Positions 46,709 to 58,200 of a stretch of 64,000 bases of DNA are shown in pieces. Below the pieces are notes generated by a model. That model did not search any database. It was not told where the DNA came from and saw only the letters and a list, made by a program, of their open reading frames with translations. Origin of the DNA: Diadophis punctatus similis (taxonomy: Eukaryota; Chordata; Lepidosauria; Squamata; Dipsadidae); contig JALIGW010000058.1 in assembly GCA_023053685.1 (NCBI GenBank), forward strand, positions 377,001-441,000, written 5' to 3'. The position numbers and the translations under genes were made by a program. How positions within the stretch are numbered: position 1 is the first letter of the stretch; each line of letters starts with the position of its first letter.

Positions 46709-47855
46709 TTTAGATTTATTATTAGAGTTGGAAGGGACCTTGTAGGTCATCTAGTCCTACCCCCTGCTCAAGCAGGAGTTCCTACATCATTTGAGACAGA
46801 TGGCAGTCCAGTCTCCCCTTGAAGGTCGCAAGTGTTGGGGCTCTCACAACCTCCGGTGGCAAGCTGTTCCACTGGTTGATCGTTCTCACCGTCAGAAAGT
46901 TTCTCCTCACTTCCAGGTTGAATCTCTCCTTGGTCAGCTTCCATCCGTTATTCCTTGTTTGGCTTTCTGGTGCCATAGAGAACAGCCTGACCCCCTCCTC
47001 TCTGTGGCATCCCCTCAAGTATTGGAACACTGCTATCATGTCACCCCTGGTCCTTCTCTTCACCAGACTGGCCAAGCTCAGTTCCTGCAACCGCTCTTTG
47101 TATGTTTTATTTTCCAGACCCTTTATCATTCCGGTTGCTCTCTTCTGCACTTTCTCTAGGGTTTCAATGTCTTTTTTGTAGTGTGGTGACCAAAACTGGA
47201 TGCAGTACTCTAGGTGTGGTCTGACCAAGGCTTTATAGAGTGGTACTAGTACCTCTCTGATTGTATCCCTCTATTGTATCCCTTGATTGTATCCCTCTAT
47301 TTATGCAGCTCAGGACTGCGTTGGCTTTTTGGCTGCTGCTGCACACTGCTGGCTCATATTTAGTTGGCTGTCTACCAAGACTCCAAGATCCCTCTCGCAA
47401 TCGCTGCTATTGAGTGTGGTTTTGCCCAGTTTGTATGTGTATTTTTGATTTTTCTTACCTAGGTGTAGAATTTTACTTTTCTCAGTGTTAAATTTCATTT
47501 TATTGGTTTGGGCCAGCTTGGTGTCATCTGCAAATTTGGTTAGTTCTCCTGCTATTCCCTCATCTAGGTCATTTATAAAGATATTGAAGAGTACTGGGCC
47601 TAGGACGGAACCTTGTGGTAGCCCACTGCTTACTTCTCTCCATGTGGACTTAGAGCCATTGAGGACTACTCGCTGGGTATGGTTGGTCAGCCAGTTGTTA
47701 ATCCATCTGGTTGTGTAGCTGTCTATCCCGCTTTTTTCTAGCTTATGAAGAAATAGGTTGTGGTCTACTTTGTCAAATGCTTTGCTGAAGTCCAGGTATA
47801 TTATGTCTACTGCATTTTACTGGCCTACTAATTTGGTCACAGTGTTGAAGAATGA
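46709..47855 (-). mobile_element. CR1 LINE, 5'-truncated, longest copy in window
   Basis: 3' end near 46715, then an open C-terminal RT frame ([18 protein letters not shown]...NSLPPEVVRAPTL). Further in are NTEKSKILHLGKKNQKY and a GLPQGSVLGPVLFNIFIN-type region (around 47580-47650), ending near 47855 in the KAFD region. Frameshifted, so not active. Confidence 0.9.
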
Positions 47856-50349
47856 ATGACCCCAGGCACACGCCCGAGGTTGGCAGGAGAAAAACAAGGA
47901 TCACAAAGGTAGATGCAGCCATTCTTCGAGGGAGGGGGCTTTCTTCCTAAAAGGAGTCCCCCCAATTAGGAAAAGGAGCCAATAATAAGGGGCAGGCAGG
48001 GGGGGGCTGATGATTAAAGGCTGCGTCATTCACTGAATCCTTGAGAGAAGCTGCGCTTTAAACACACAGGCATCAGAGAACCCACGAAGGGCCGCTCTCT
48101 TTCCTGGGCATCAACCAACCTCTTCTCTTCTGCAGCCCCTGAAAGACCAACATGTTTATTGATGTCCACTTCATCACAGGCGGGGAAGGCTCGTCCAAGG
48201 CAAAGGGTGCGAGCGAGGCCGACTCTGGATGGATGATCATCAGGCTTGGCTGCTGATAAACCAACGTGGCTAAAGTACCAAGAACAGGCAGAGTATTCCA
48301 AGAAGCCTCCCATCCAAATCCACACTCTGGGTGAGGAACCAGGTTTGAGGTTCCTTTCAGCAAGAACTCTTTAGGCCACAGAGCATGCTGGGACACCCCC
48401 CCCACCTCCTAACGGTGGTCCCTCCTGTAGCCCTGAGGTGCCCCCAAGGGAGGGAGGGACGGCCGCACTTGTTCTAGCCAAACCCTTGAGAGGCATTGCT
48501 GGATGGCATCTGCGGGGGGCCTTCCGTTTTGTCCTGGGGGGTGGGGGTGCAAAGCTTGAGGACTAGCCTGAGCCTACAGCCATTGTGTTGGATGCCTCGG
48601 CTCTGGGCTCTGCGGAGAGACGCCCGAAGAAGAGTGCCAGGGGGGCCCTCCCTGGCATTCCCTGGAAGCAGCAGCCACCTCTGAGCTTCTCTCCACCTGC
48701 TCAGGCACACCTGGCCTGGCAAGAAGAGCCAGGTCCGAGGGGCGGGCGGTGCAGGGACCCTGCCCACAGCAAGGCCTGAAGCTCCCCCCCCTCTCCTTCG
48801 CTTCCCTGGGGTGGGAAGGGCTGCCGGCGGAGGGCAGGGCCGCAGGGCCAGGTGAGCCGAGCCGAGATGGAAGTAATTTTTCACCGTTGGCTAATAACAG
48901 CCGGACAGAAGTAAGTGATTGCACAGTTCATTCATGGCACAAAGATTTATCCAATCACTTTATCCCGTAATTGGTATTCTGGGGAGCTCTGGAGCGGCTG
49001 CGCTGCCTTCCCCTCTATTTGTTTTCTCCCTGCCTTCCTCCTCCTCGAACCAGCAATTCTGTCCCTCAACTTCCCGTTTAGAGGGAGCATTTGCTGGCTG
49101 AATAATTAGCCGCATTCAGTCAGGCCTCCCCCAACCCTGCAGCGGCTGACAGCCTAACAAGGGGGCTGAGGGAGGGGGCTCTGGCTGGGGGGGGCACCTC
49201 TGAGGTCCAGCAGCCCCACCCCCTCTGGCCTGCACTGGGGGGGGGCTCCCAAAGGAGGACACCAGGAGCTGCCCTCCTGCCACCTGGTCCCTGGATGCAA
49301 AGCAGCCCCCCCTCCCAGGAAGGCAGCAGCCAAGCCAAGGATGAGGCCCAATCCCCAGGCCTGCCATCTGGCAATGAACTAAGGCTGCCCCCCCTCCAGA
49401 CATTCAGCTGGGGAGGCTGCCCTTTAACCCAGATCTCTGGAGGGGGAGGGCATCTTGGTTTGGGCACCTCTGTACAATTCCCTTCAGCAATCAGCACATA
49501 CCTGCTCGGGGGCTGCAGGGGGGGGGGAAGAACCCTCAGCCTCAGCCGGTGGGTTTCCCAAGGGGCAGAAAGAGCCTAGAGCGGGCTCTTTCATCCACCC
49601 GTAGCTTTCTGGGCTGGGGGCTCAGGCCAGGTGCCGTATGTTGGGGGAAGGAAGCAGAAAAAGGCTGCTCTTTCTGTCAGATGGCTGCCTTCCCTTCTCT
49701 TGGAGGGAGGCGGTGGACACCCTTCCTTCCTTAGAAGGCAGCAGGGGGCTCTGAAGCAAGGACCCCAAAAGCCATCGGCTGTTTTTGCATTCCCAGAAGA
49801 GGCCCAAAGGGCAGAGGTCCTGGCACTGTGGGAGGGGGAAGGAAGGAAGGGACGGTGAGGGAGGAAGGGAGAGGTCAGCTTGTCTTTCATTCATACAGCC
49901 ATATTGCCTGCAAACCAGCAACCTGCATCCTTCAGTTTGCCTATACCCACACCTCTTAACCTAGCCTTTATTTAACCAAGCCTAGAATTGTGTGCATATA
50001 TCTGCATGTGAGAATGCCAAATACAAGATTTGTTAGGCAGGCAGGCAGGCAGGCAGGCAGGCCCTTAGAAGGGCAAGCAGCCTTTGGATTAAACAAGGCA
50101 GTTAACAGCCCCAGAATTCAGTGGCCAAACGCCCCCAAAAGCTTCGCTGTGATAGCAGAAAAAGAATCCAGCAGGCGTTTCTGCAAGGGGGACCCCTCAA
50201 GCAGCCCTGCTTGGACTCCCCGCCTTCTGGCCATCCTTGAACATCCCCCCACCAGCTCCGGCCGGCTGTTTTTGGCTTATAAGCTTTTCTTGCAACTCCT
50301 GACTCGTCTCTTCCCCCCGCCCCCCCCCCCCCACTTATCAAACCCTCTT
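47856..50349. other. Intergenic; candidate conserved block at 48850-49115
   Basis: The block (GGAAGTAATTTTTCACCG, GGCTAATAACAGCC, CAAAGATTTATCCAATCAC, GTAATTGGTATTCTGG) is AT-rich and repeat-free. (GGCA)n lies at 50035-50062. No coding exon recognised. Confidence 0.4.
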
Positions 50350-50462
50350 CCCAGTGACTGGATTTACATCAAACATGATGTTATTCACCAGCTCCTTTGC
50401 GTCATTGTTTGCTGAATAAGCTACATTTGCAGGGCTGCAATTTCAAATTCTATGGCAAACTT

Positions 50463-50895
50463 AAGACAGCACATGACAAAGCGGAGCCATCACCTTGCCA
50501 ACAAAGTTCCCTATAGTCGCAGCTCCGGTTTTCCCAGGAGTCACGTGCGGCTGTGAGTGTTGGACCATAAGGAAGGCTGAGCGCGAAGAATTGATGCTTC
50601 CGAATTGTGGTGCTGGAGAAATCAGCCCCTTTGGAAGGGCAGTTCCTGGAGCTGAGGCTCAAATGCTTTGGCCACCTAATGGGAAGAGAGGCCTCCTCGG
50701 AGAAGACCCCGATGTTGGGGAAGACGGAAGGCAGAAGGGGGGAGGGGGAGGGCAGAGGAGGAGATGGTTAGATACGGTCATCGGTCATCGACGAAAGGAA
50801 ATTGGGAGAAAGTGGAAGATGGGGGGGGGGCTGGTGTGCTGTGGTCCATGAGATTGCAAAAAGTCGGGCATGCCTTAGCAACTGAATGACAACAA
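50463..50895 (+). mobile_element. BovB (RTE) LINE 3' end
   Basis: It follows the BovB order: AAGACAGCACATGACAAAGC, GCCATCACCTTGCCAACAAA, GGTTTTCCCAGGAGTCACG, GTGAGTGTTGGACC, GAATTGATGCTTCCGAA, TTTGGCCACCTAATGGGAAG, GAGATGGTTAGATACGG, ending GATTGCAAAAAGTCGGGCA and CAACTGAATGACAACAA. A 5'-truncated and internally deleted copy, not coding. Confidence 0.88.
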
Positions 50896-53800
50896 ATTCC
50901 AAAATTGTTCCTAAACAGCCTGATTTGTCCCAGGATTCAACTGAATCGGAGGCAGAGACCCTCTAGACTAGAGAACAGCTAGTCTGGCCCAGCTTGGTTG
51001 CTCTTATCCAGCTCAGCCATCTGGCAGAATTTGGCAATTTACAGCTGGGCCATTCACCCCTGGAGAGGAACTTGGGCAGGGGGGGATGGGGGAGAGCCAA
51101 GAGGGATCACCCCACCAGGATTCTGCAGGAAGGGACCAGGAGGGGATGGTGCCCGATGCCCACCTGCAACACTTGCAGGGCTCTGAGTCCTGGTCTGCAG
51201 GAGGCCGCTCAGACCTGGGCAGAACCTCCACTTCAAAGGCCTCCCGGAATCCCCCTCCAATATCTTGGCAGCTGTGCCCTCTCTCTGGGCTGGCACCCTG
51301 CCCACCGGCCTTCTGCAGCAGAAGAGGCGGCTGGCAGGCAAGGGGCACGGGCCATCTCTGGCCGGCCACTCCTTACTGCTGGCACGGTGGGCAAGGGAGA
51401 CCTTCAGAGACAGGGCCGAAGAGGGATGCAAGGAGACCAGAACAGGCGCAGGATGTACCGGGGGCAACTCAGAATTCAGCCCCAAAGGCCACCAGCAACC
51501 GGGCAAGAGTGGAGCCAAAGCGCTCAGTGGGCGGATGGAGCCCCAGCCGGCTTCACTGCAGGAGGGGAGGCCCACAAATGGGGGGCAGACAGCCAGAAGC
51601 CCCCACAGCCTGCAGCCCCTCAACCAGGAGGGCGAGGCGGGTCGGGGCACCATCAGCGGGCAGGGACGGCGCTCAGCCTTCCAGGAAAGGGGGGCTGCCC
51701 CGAGGAGAGGGTCGTCGTGCGCCAGCAAACCCCCGCCCGTATGGCAGGACCCTCGCGACGAACCGAACCAGGGCCCGCCGTCCCTCCTGTTGGAGCCCGG
51801 CGGGAAGCAGGCGCCTCTTCTGCCGCTCGGGCCAGCTTGCGCGCGTTGCCGGCGCCCCCTGGTGGCCACAGGGAGTCCACGACCCGGAGGAGAAGAGCGC
51901 CGCCCAACGACGGCGGGCCCTCCGCTAGCCCAGGACACCCAGACAGGGCCGCCCTGCAGGTTGGCTCCCTGTCCGCGGGCAACCCGCCCCGCCGGGCAGG
52001 AGCCAGCTCGCAGCAGGCTAAGCAGGCGGTGGGGGGGGGGGGGAGGTTGCGGGCTCGGCGTGCGATCTGGCCGTCGGGAGAGGCGACTGTCAATTGAAAG
52101 CAGCTCCGCCCATCTGGCCATTCTAGATATTAGCCGGCGGGGAGGAGGGAGCCGGGGGGGGGCATATCCGGCCATTGACTACCATAAGAAACGCCCCCAA
52201 ACAGCAGGGCAGGTGGGGCCGAGGGGGAAATTTTGTGCCCCCACCCCCCGGTTGCATTTCCTCAAAATGAGCCTCTTGTGAGGCCAGGCGTGCAACGAAC
52301 CCCGCTTGAACCCTGGGAGGCCAGGCGGTTTGCACGCTTCGTCTCTCCCTTTCTGGTAAATCAGGCTGGGATATTTCTAGAGAAAGGCAGGACCTTCTCT
52401 TAATGGGGGGGGGGGAGGGAGGGAGGGCATGCATGTGTGATGACGAAAAGTGAGAGTCAAATCCTTGGGACTGCAAGGAAAGGCCCTGCCTGGTGACTCA
52501 GCTGGTCCTGGAAGGGTCCCAGTCATCTAGAGCAGGTCTAGGTCAGCAGTGGGGCCTCCATGGGGCTGCCCTCCTTCCCAGATTCATGTGGGTCAAGAAA
52601 AATAAGGAAATTGACTTTTCTAGAAGCCCCCTCCCCCATAACGTTCAGGTGGCTGTTGGTTCACACACACTCCGGCTGGTCTACAGACGATGCCCATTGC
52701 CGGCTTCCTAATCTGAGAAGCCACCCACAGGCAAAGCGCATTCGGGGGTTGCAGGTCCCCCCCAACATTAGTTTGAATCACCCCAAGAACAGAAGGTGCT
52801 TTTCCAAAGGTCAAGATTTATAAAAGCCCAACACGGAGCTGGTGTCCAAGAAACACACAGATGATGAGAGAGTAAGCGTGCTCTGTCCCGGCTGTTCCAA
52901 GATGCGGCCGGCCGAGGGATGGGAGGACAGAGGCCTCCCGAAGGCTGCAACCTCCAACCCCAACCGCGTCGGTTTGGACAGCAGAGCTGGCTGCCACCAA
53001 ATGCCCCGGCCAGCAGGACCAGGTGCTGCTCTGGAGACCACCAAGGACCCCCGCTGGGACCTGCCTTTCCAAGAACCCATTTGCTCCCTTTTGCTTCCGG
53101 TTTCAGTTAAATCCCTGCAGAGCCAACCCATCGGCCTCCAGGGCAGATCTGGGCGAGGGAGGAGGGGGCTGGGAGTCTCCCTCCCCTGGCTGGGACCCAC
53201 ACCTTGCCAGGTTTTTAGAAAAAGTGGAGGTGGCTTGACTCAAAAGTTGGCCTGCTGGGATTGTACTTCCCCTGAAGGGCAGAGAGAAGCCGCCAGAAGG
53301 GGCACCCTGCGTGGCAGAGCCCAGGCCTTGTCAAATGGGGAGGGGCCTCCTCACCAGCCCCCTTCACCTGAACTCAGCTCAGCTGCCCCCAACCCAGATC
53401 ATTCTATGGGGCTGCGAAAGAGGAAAAAGGCAGCCGGCAGCTCCCCATGAGGCAGCACACGGGGGGGGGGGTCCTCAGAGTAGAGGAGAAGGAGGGGCCT
53501 GTGGAGCCGCCCCACAGCCTTTCCCTGCATCTGGGAGGCCAGAACATACAAGCCCAGGAAGGGTGGGGCGCACTGCTGGTCTCTGCAGACGGCAGTCATT
53601 CTGATGGGGAGAAATACCTCTGGGCCCCCAGGAGGGGCAACCCAGGCCCCTTGCTGCACTGCTTCCACCCAGGGCCCCTGCCAGACGGTGCCCGGGATCT
53701 TCCCAGGAAGGGAGCTTGGTACAACTGCTGACAGGATCCAGGTGGTGAGAACGCCCAGGGCTCTTTGAGGAAAGCTTTTGCCCTGCCAGCCTTCCCTTCG

Positions 53801-53942
53801 GGGAGTCCATCTCCAGCACGGGGCTCTGGAGGAGCCAAGGGGGCCCCTGGCAGGACACAGCACCCCCCCCAAGGCTGCCGGGCATGGGGTGCAGAGAGGC
53901 AGGTGGGCGGGCAGCTGGCCTCGCATCCCCACAGCTTCCTGC
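50896..53942. other. Region downstream of CD40: 3' UTR and intergenic
   Basis: CD40's 3' UTR must begin at 53942, but I saw no AATAAA or ATTAAA on the minus strand; the only weak candidate is TATAAA at 52817-52822. A CpG-rich stretch at about 51650-52120 contains long chance frames on both strands with no domain. No CDH22 exon was found. Confidence 0.4.
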
Positions 53943-54065
53943 TCAGACTTGCTCCTGCTGGGCGAGATGGCAGTCCTTCTCTTGCATGCCCGCCTGCTCC
54001 CCCAGCAGGGTCTCTTGGGTGGGGAAGGCAGGGCAGTCCTCTTCGTTCTCGGTGGGCTCCGGGGG
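53943..54065 (-). CDS. CD40: CD40 exon 9: cytoplasmic tail with TRAF motifs and stop
   Basis: It starts after TTCTCTTGCAG and encodes 40 residues to a TGA at 53943. PTQET (PxQxT) is the TRAF1/2/3/5 site. PPEPTE and PTENEE fit the TRAF6 pattern PxExx(acidic/aromatic). The closing residues are ...CHLAQQEQV. The tail is somewhat shorter than in mammals. The 3' UTR follows below 53943. Confidence 0.93.
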   Translation of the reverse strand, partial: PPEPTENEEDCPAFPTQETLLGEQAGMQEKDCHLAQQEQV

Positions 54066-55202
54066 CTGCAAGAGAACCAGGGCATTGGAGGCTCTGCTGG
54101 CAGAGTGGTTCCCCTAGCACCGTCCTGCCCCCCCCCATCATCATCCATGGCAGGGCTGTTCTTGGAACTGCAGCCCCAGGTGCTGTTCTTGGCCCAGGGG
54201 TCTGGCCCCGGTCCCCCCTCCTCCCAGGAGGGCCACAAAAAGGAGCACCTACCAGATCCTGGTGCCGCTTCCGAGGACCTAGGCAGGAGGAAAGAAGACA
54301 TCAACTGCGGGACCACCCAGAGGAGGCCTGCTCTACCCATTGGGCCGCTGGGCCCATCAGGGGAGGGAACCGGAGGGCTGCGACCCGTTCCCCTAGACCC
54401 AGCACCAGAGCCTGCTCTGGAGCAACGTTCCCACGGCAGGTGGAACGGAGATTTTCAGCCCAAACAAGCCACTGCATGTGGCTGAGGCTCTCCCCCCCCT
54501 CCCCAGCACGGACAGAGTTGGGGTTCAGGCTGGACTGGGAAGCAAAGTGCATCTGAATCGGAAGACCCAGGAACTCGCCCGCCCATCTGCTCTCTCCCTG
54601 GGGACCCCTGCCTTCCTGCTCCTCTTCTCCCCCTCCCCACTGTAAGAGGCCTGGGGGGGGGGCTGAGCACAGGAAGGGTACTCTAAAGAACACCTACTGA
54701 GCCACAGAGGCAGGTTAGAAAGCTCCCCCCCCCCGCCCAGATCCAAGAAAGGCTGCGAATGGACAACCCCCAGGGCTCTCCCAGAGGCAAGCCCCCCCCT
54801 CGCTTGCCTCCGGCCTGTCCATCCTCTTCCCAAGCCTTCCCCCACCACTCACATTTGCCACGTCGATACCACAAGAAAAGGACGGCCCCCAGCAGGAAGG
54901 CAGCAACAGGGAGCAGCACCAGCAGGTGGCTCTTCCTGGCCTCTGCGGGAAGAAGAGGAGGGCCACCTGATGCAGCCCCCAATATAGCAATAGCACTTAA
55001 GACTTATATACCGCTTCATAGTGCTTTTACAGCCCTCTCTAAGCGGTTTACAGAGTTCAGCCTCTTGCCCCCAACAATCTGGCTCCTCATTTTACCCACC
55101 TCGGAAGGATGGAAGGCTGAGTCAACCTCGAGCCTGGTGAGATCTGAACAGCTGAACTGCAGCTAGCAGTCAGCTGAAGTAGCCTGCAGTGCTGCACTCT
55201 AA

Positions 55203-55264
<62 letters not shown>

Positions 55265-58200
55265 CTCTTCTCATTCCTTCAGTGGCCTCTGCTCCTCCGG
55301 GCCTTGCTTACCACAAATGACATCCGTTGCCTGTGTGCCAGTTGCCTTCTGGACCTGCCCCTCCTGGCACCTGTGAAGACAAGAGCGGCCTGAGAAGGCA
55401 TGGCATGCAAATGACACCCTACACCCCCCCAGGGCCCCACCGCAAAGCAGCCGCTGCTGGGGAAGAGAGCCAGGCCTCCCCGAGGGGTTCCAGCCAAGCG
55501 GTTCACAGAAAGACTCCGGGCCGAAGAGCAGCAGAGCACAACTGCACACTTTGCCAGGTCAGAGGGTGGGTTGGGGGATCACCCATGCAGGCCCCCCAGG
55601 CAGCCGACCCAGCAGCGCATCCTGCAAGAGCCATGGGCTCTGACCAGGTGGCAGAGGGCAAACTGCACCCTTTGGTGTGAACTCCACCCCTTTGTTCCTG
55701 CACCGCATGCGTGGAGGTGAGGGCGCAAGGCCATTTGGATGGAACTGTGGTGCGCTCATGCACCTCTGGAGGGGGAAGGCCGTGGCTTTGCCACTGACTG
55801 CTTGCCACGGACGGATGGTGTCGGGCGCCATTTTATTGCCTGCCGGAGTGACAACCCTGAGCTCCTGACCCGCAGGGTGGAACGCTGTGGCTTTCCTGCC
55901 CCGCCTGTTCTTCCCTTGGCCCAGCCGAGCCGGCCATTCAAGAGGCCAGTGGCCATTCTGTGATGGTCCCCGGCCTGGCATACCTGCTCCAGGGTTGGCA
56001 CCGAGCTGTGGAGGATGAGACATTGGAGAAATGGCCCAAAGAACAGGGGGCACACAGAGTGTCATTTACGTGATTGCCTGGAAATACACAAGACAGAGTC
56101 GCTGTTAGGCTGATGGCACATCCAGAAGGCAGGAGAGGCCAGGGCATGTGCCAGCCCTGCCTTCCGATCCTGCACCAGCCCCATCCAGCCCCCCCCCCCC
56201 GCCCGGGTGCATGCCAGGCTTACTAAGGACAGGAGGAGCTCCTGCCAGGAGGGAAGCTTCCAGGCCCTCCTCCCCCCCCGCCCACCTGCAGCAGAAGAGA
56301 GGGTGGAGGTGGGGGCTCCCCCAGCCCTGTCCTGCGGGATCTTTCAGGGAGGGGCCTTTGTCCGAGAGCCCAGAAGCTCCTTGGGTATCCCAGATGGGCC
56401 AGCCCTCCACCTAAACTGGAGGCCCTGGGGCTGCTGCCCTCACCTTCCCGTTGGACCCCTTCCCCTGTGCTGCAGGAGATGTGGGGCCGGCAGGTCTCGC
56501 ACTCGTGGCTGGAACAGTGGGTACCCTCCTGGCACCGGCAGATGACGTTTCGTTCTTTGCTCCCATTCCGATAGACAATGAGGCCAGCCTCTGGAAGGGG
56601 ATAGGGTACCAACAGACGTTTGTAGCTCAGGGTTGAAATGAGGGGTCCTTGTTGGCGCTCTCTGAGCTTGGCTGTTATCTTGCAGACGTTTGGTGACCCA
56701 ACTAGGGAACATCATCAGTGAGCTTGATGTTTACTGATGACGTTACCTAGTTGGGTCATGAAACGTCTGCATGAAAACAGCCAAGCTCAGAGAGTGGCAA
56801 GGACCCCATAAAGGGAGATGGGTATGCGGCGGGAGGGGGGCTTTGCTGGGCAGGATGGCTCCAGTGGAGCAAAGGGAGCCCCCGGCTGCACTCACTCGGG
56901 TTGCAGCTGCGGTGCGGGGTGCAGTGAGGCTGCTGGGTCCAGTTGCCCTGGAAGTGATCCTCCTCACACGGACTGCAGGTCGTATTGGACTCCCCCGAAC
57001 AGGCAGCTGCCACCTTGTGGCCTGCAAGGTGGGGAGGAAACAGGCAGGGCTGAGGCTGGAACAGGGGAGCGCTGGGGGGTGGCGCTCTGAAGGAACCTCT
57101 CTGTGGGGACGGGGGACCCTCAGAGGAGCCAGCAGCGGACTTTGCAAAGGGGGAAACTACCCCAGCCGGGCAGCGCTGGAGGCATCCAAGGGGCCCGTCT
57201 CTGCATCAGCAACAGAGGGGCAGAGAAGCACCAGGGGAACCAAGGTGCTGGATTTAGAGGGGAAGAGGGCTTCTGGGGGCCCCTCCCTCCGCCCACCAAG
57301 GTAGAGCAGAAGGGGCTCAGGATCCGCCCTAAGCAGGGCGAGGGGCAGGACGAATAAAACGCTTGGGGAAGAGGCAGCTGCCCCACACCCACACTCTACC
57401 TGGTGGGCATCGTCTGCAGCACCTGCCGTTCCACTGGTACTGAGTGCGGCTGCAGCTGGGCCCCTGCGCGAAGGCCAGGCCCTGCAACTAGAAACACCGC
57501 AGGCAGTTAGTGCCCCCCCAGACTGCGAGGACTGGGAAGGCCGGGTTCCTCTCAAACAGCCTGGGCAGGATATGTGCTGATCGGGTCTCCCCATCTGGCA
57601 GAGAAACCAAGATGCCCAGTCCCACATCTGGCAGGCTCAGCTTTCAGAGTCAAGTTCACTCTTCCCAAAGCCGCCCGCAAGGGCCGGGCAGGAGCAGCTT
57701 TAGCAACAGCTGGGCTGCCAATGGAAGAGCGCCCCCCACAGCAACCTCCTGGGAAAGTCCTGCTTCTTTCTCCCCTTGGCCTCACTGGACAGAACTGGGG
57801 TGGGGGTGGGGGGCTCACCGGGCTTCTGCTCCCCAGCCCCCCCTTGCCCTGGGCCCAGAAGCCAGCCTATCCAGAGGGGGATTCTGGGTGCCAACCAGCC
57901 AACCTCAAACCTGGGGATCCGTTTGTGGCATCTAAGCTGTACCCCCAACGGGGTGGGGTGGGGGAAACACATTTCTCTTAACCTCATGCCAGGCCCCCAA
58001 ATCAGGAGAGACACGTGGAGTTTCTTCTGAGCAGTTTCCTTTATGGTTCCTCACCCACAGACAGAAACTTGCCAAAGTAAAGCAACCATTTGCATATTAT
58101 AGAGAATGCTCTGAGAATCTCTAGGCAGCAGCCGTCTTAACTCCCTCCCTCCCCAACACCCTCCAACGCCTCTTTGCCCTCTGGAATGCAGCCCCCCCCT

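Noticed and set aside
50994..52281. Open frames of 280-373 codons on both strands
   Set aside because: Five mutually overlapping frames of similar length, no recognisable motif, and composition driven by GC. One may look gene-like only because the DNA is stop-poor.
52817..52822. TATAAA on the minus strand as the CD40 poly(A) signal
   Set aside because: A weak variant 1.1 kb past the stop, with no clear downstream GU-rich element.
53399..54340. A 313-codon minus-strand frame overlapping CD40 exons 8 and 9
   Set aside because: It is in another frame from the CD40 tail; the spliced CD40 reading with PTQET and matching phases explains the locus.
55201..55262. Tandem repeat as a possible CRISPR-like or satellite array
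   Set aside because: A simple dinucleotide repeat with no spacers; the genome is vertebrate, so CRISPR arrays are not expected.
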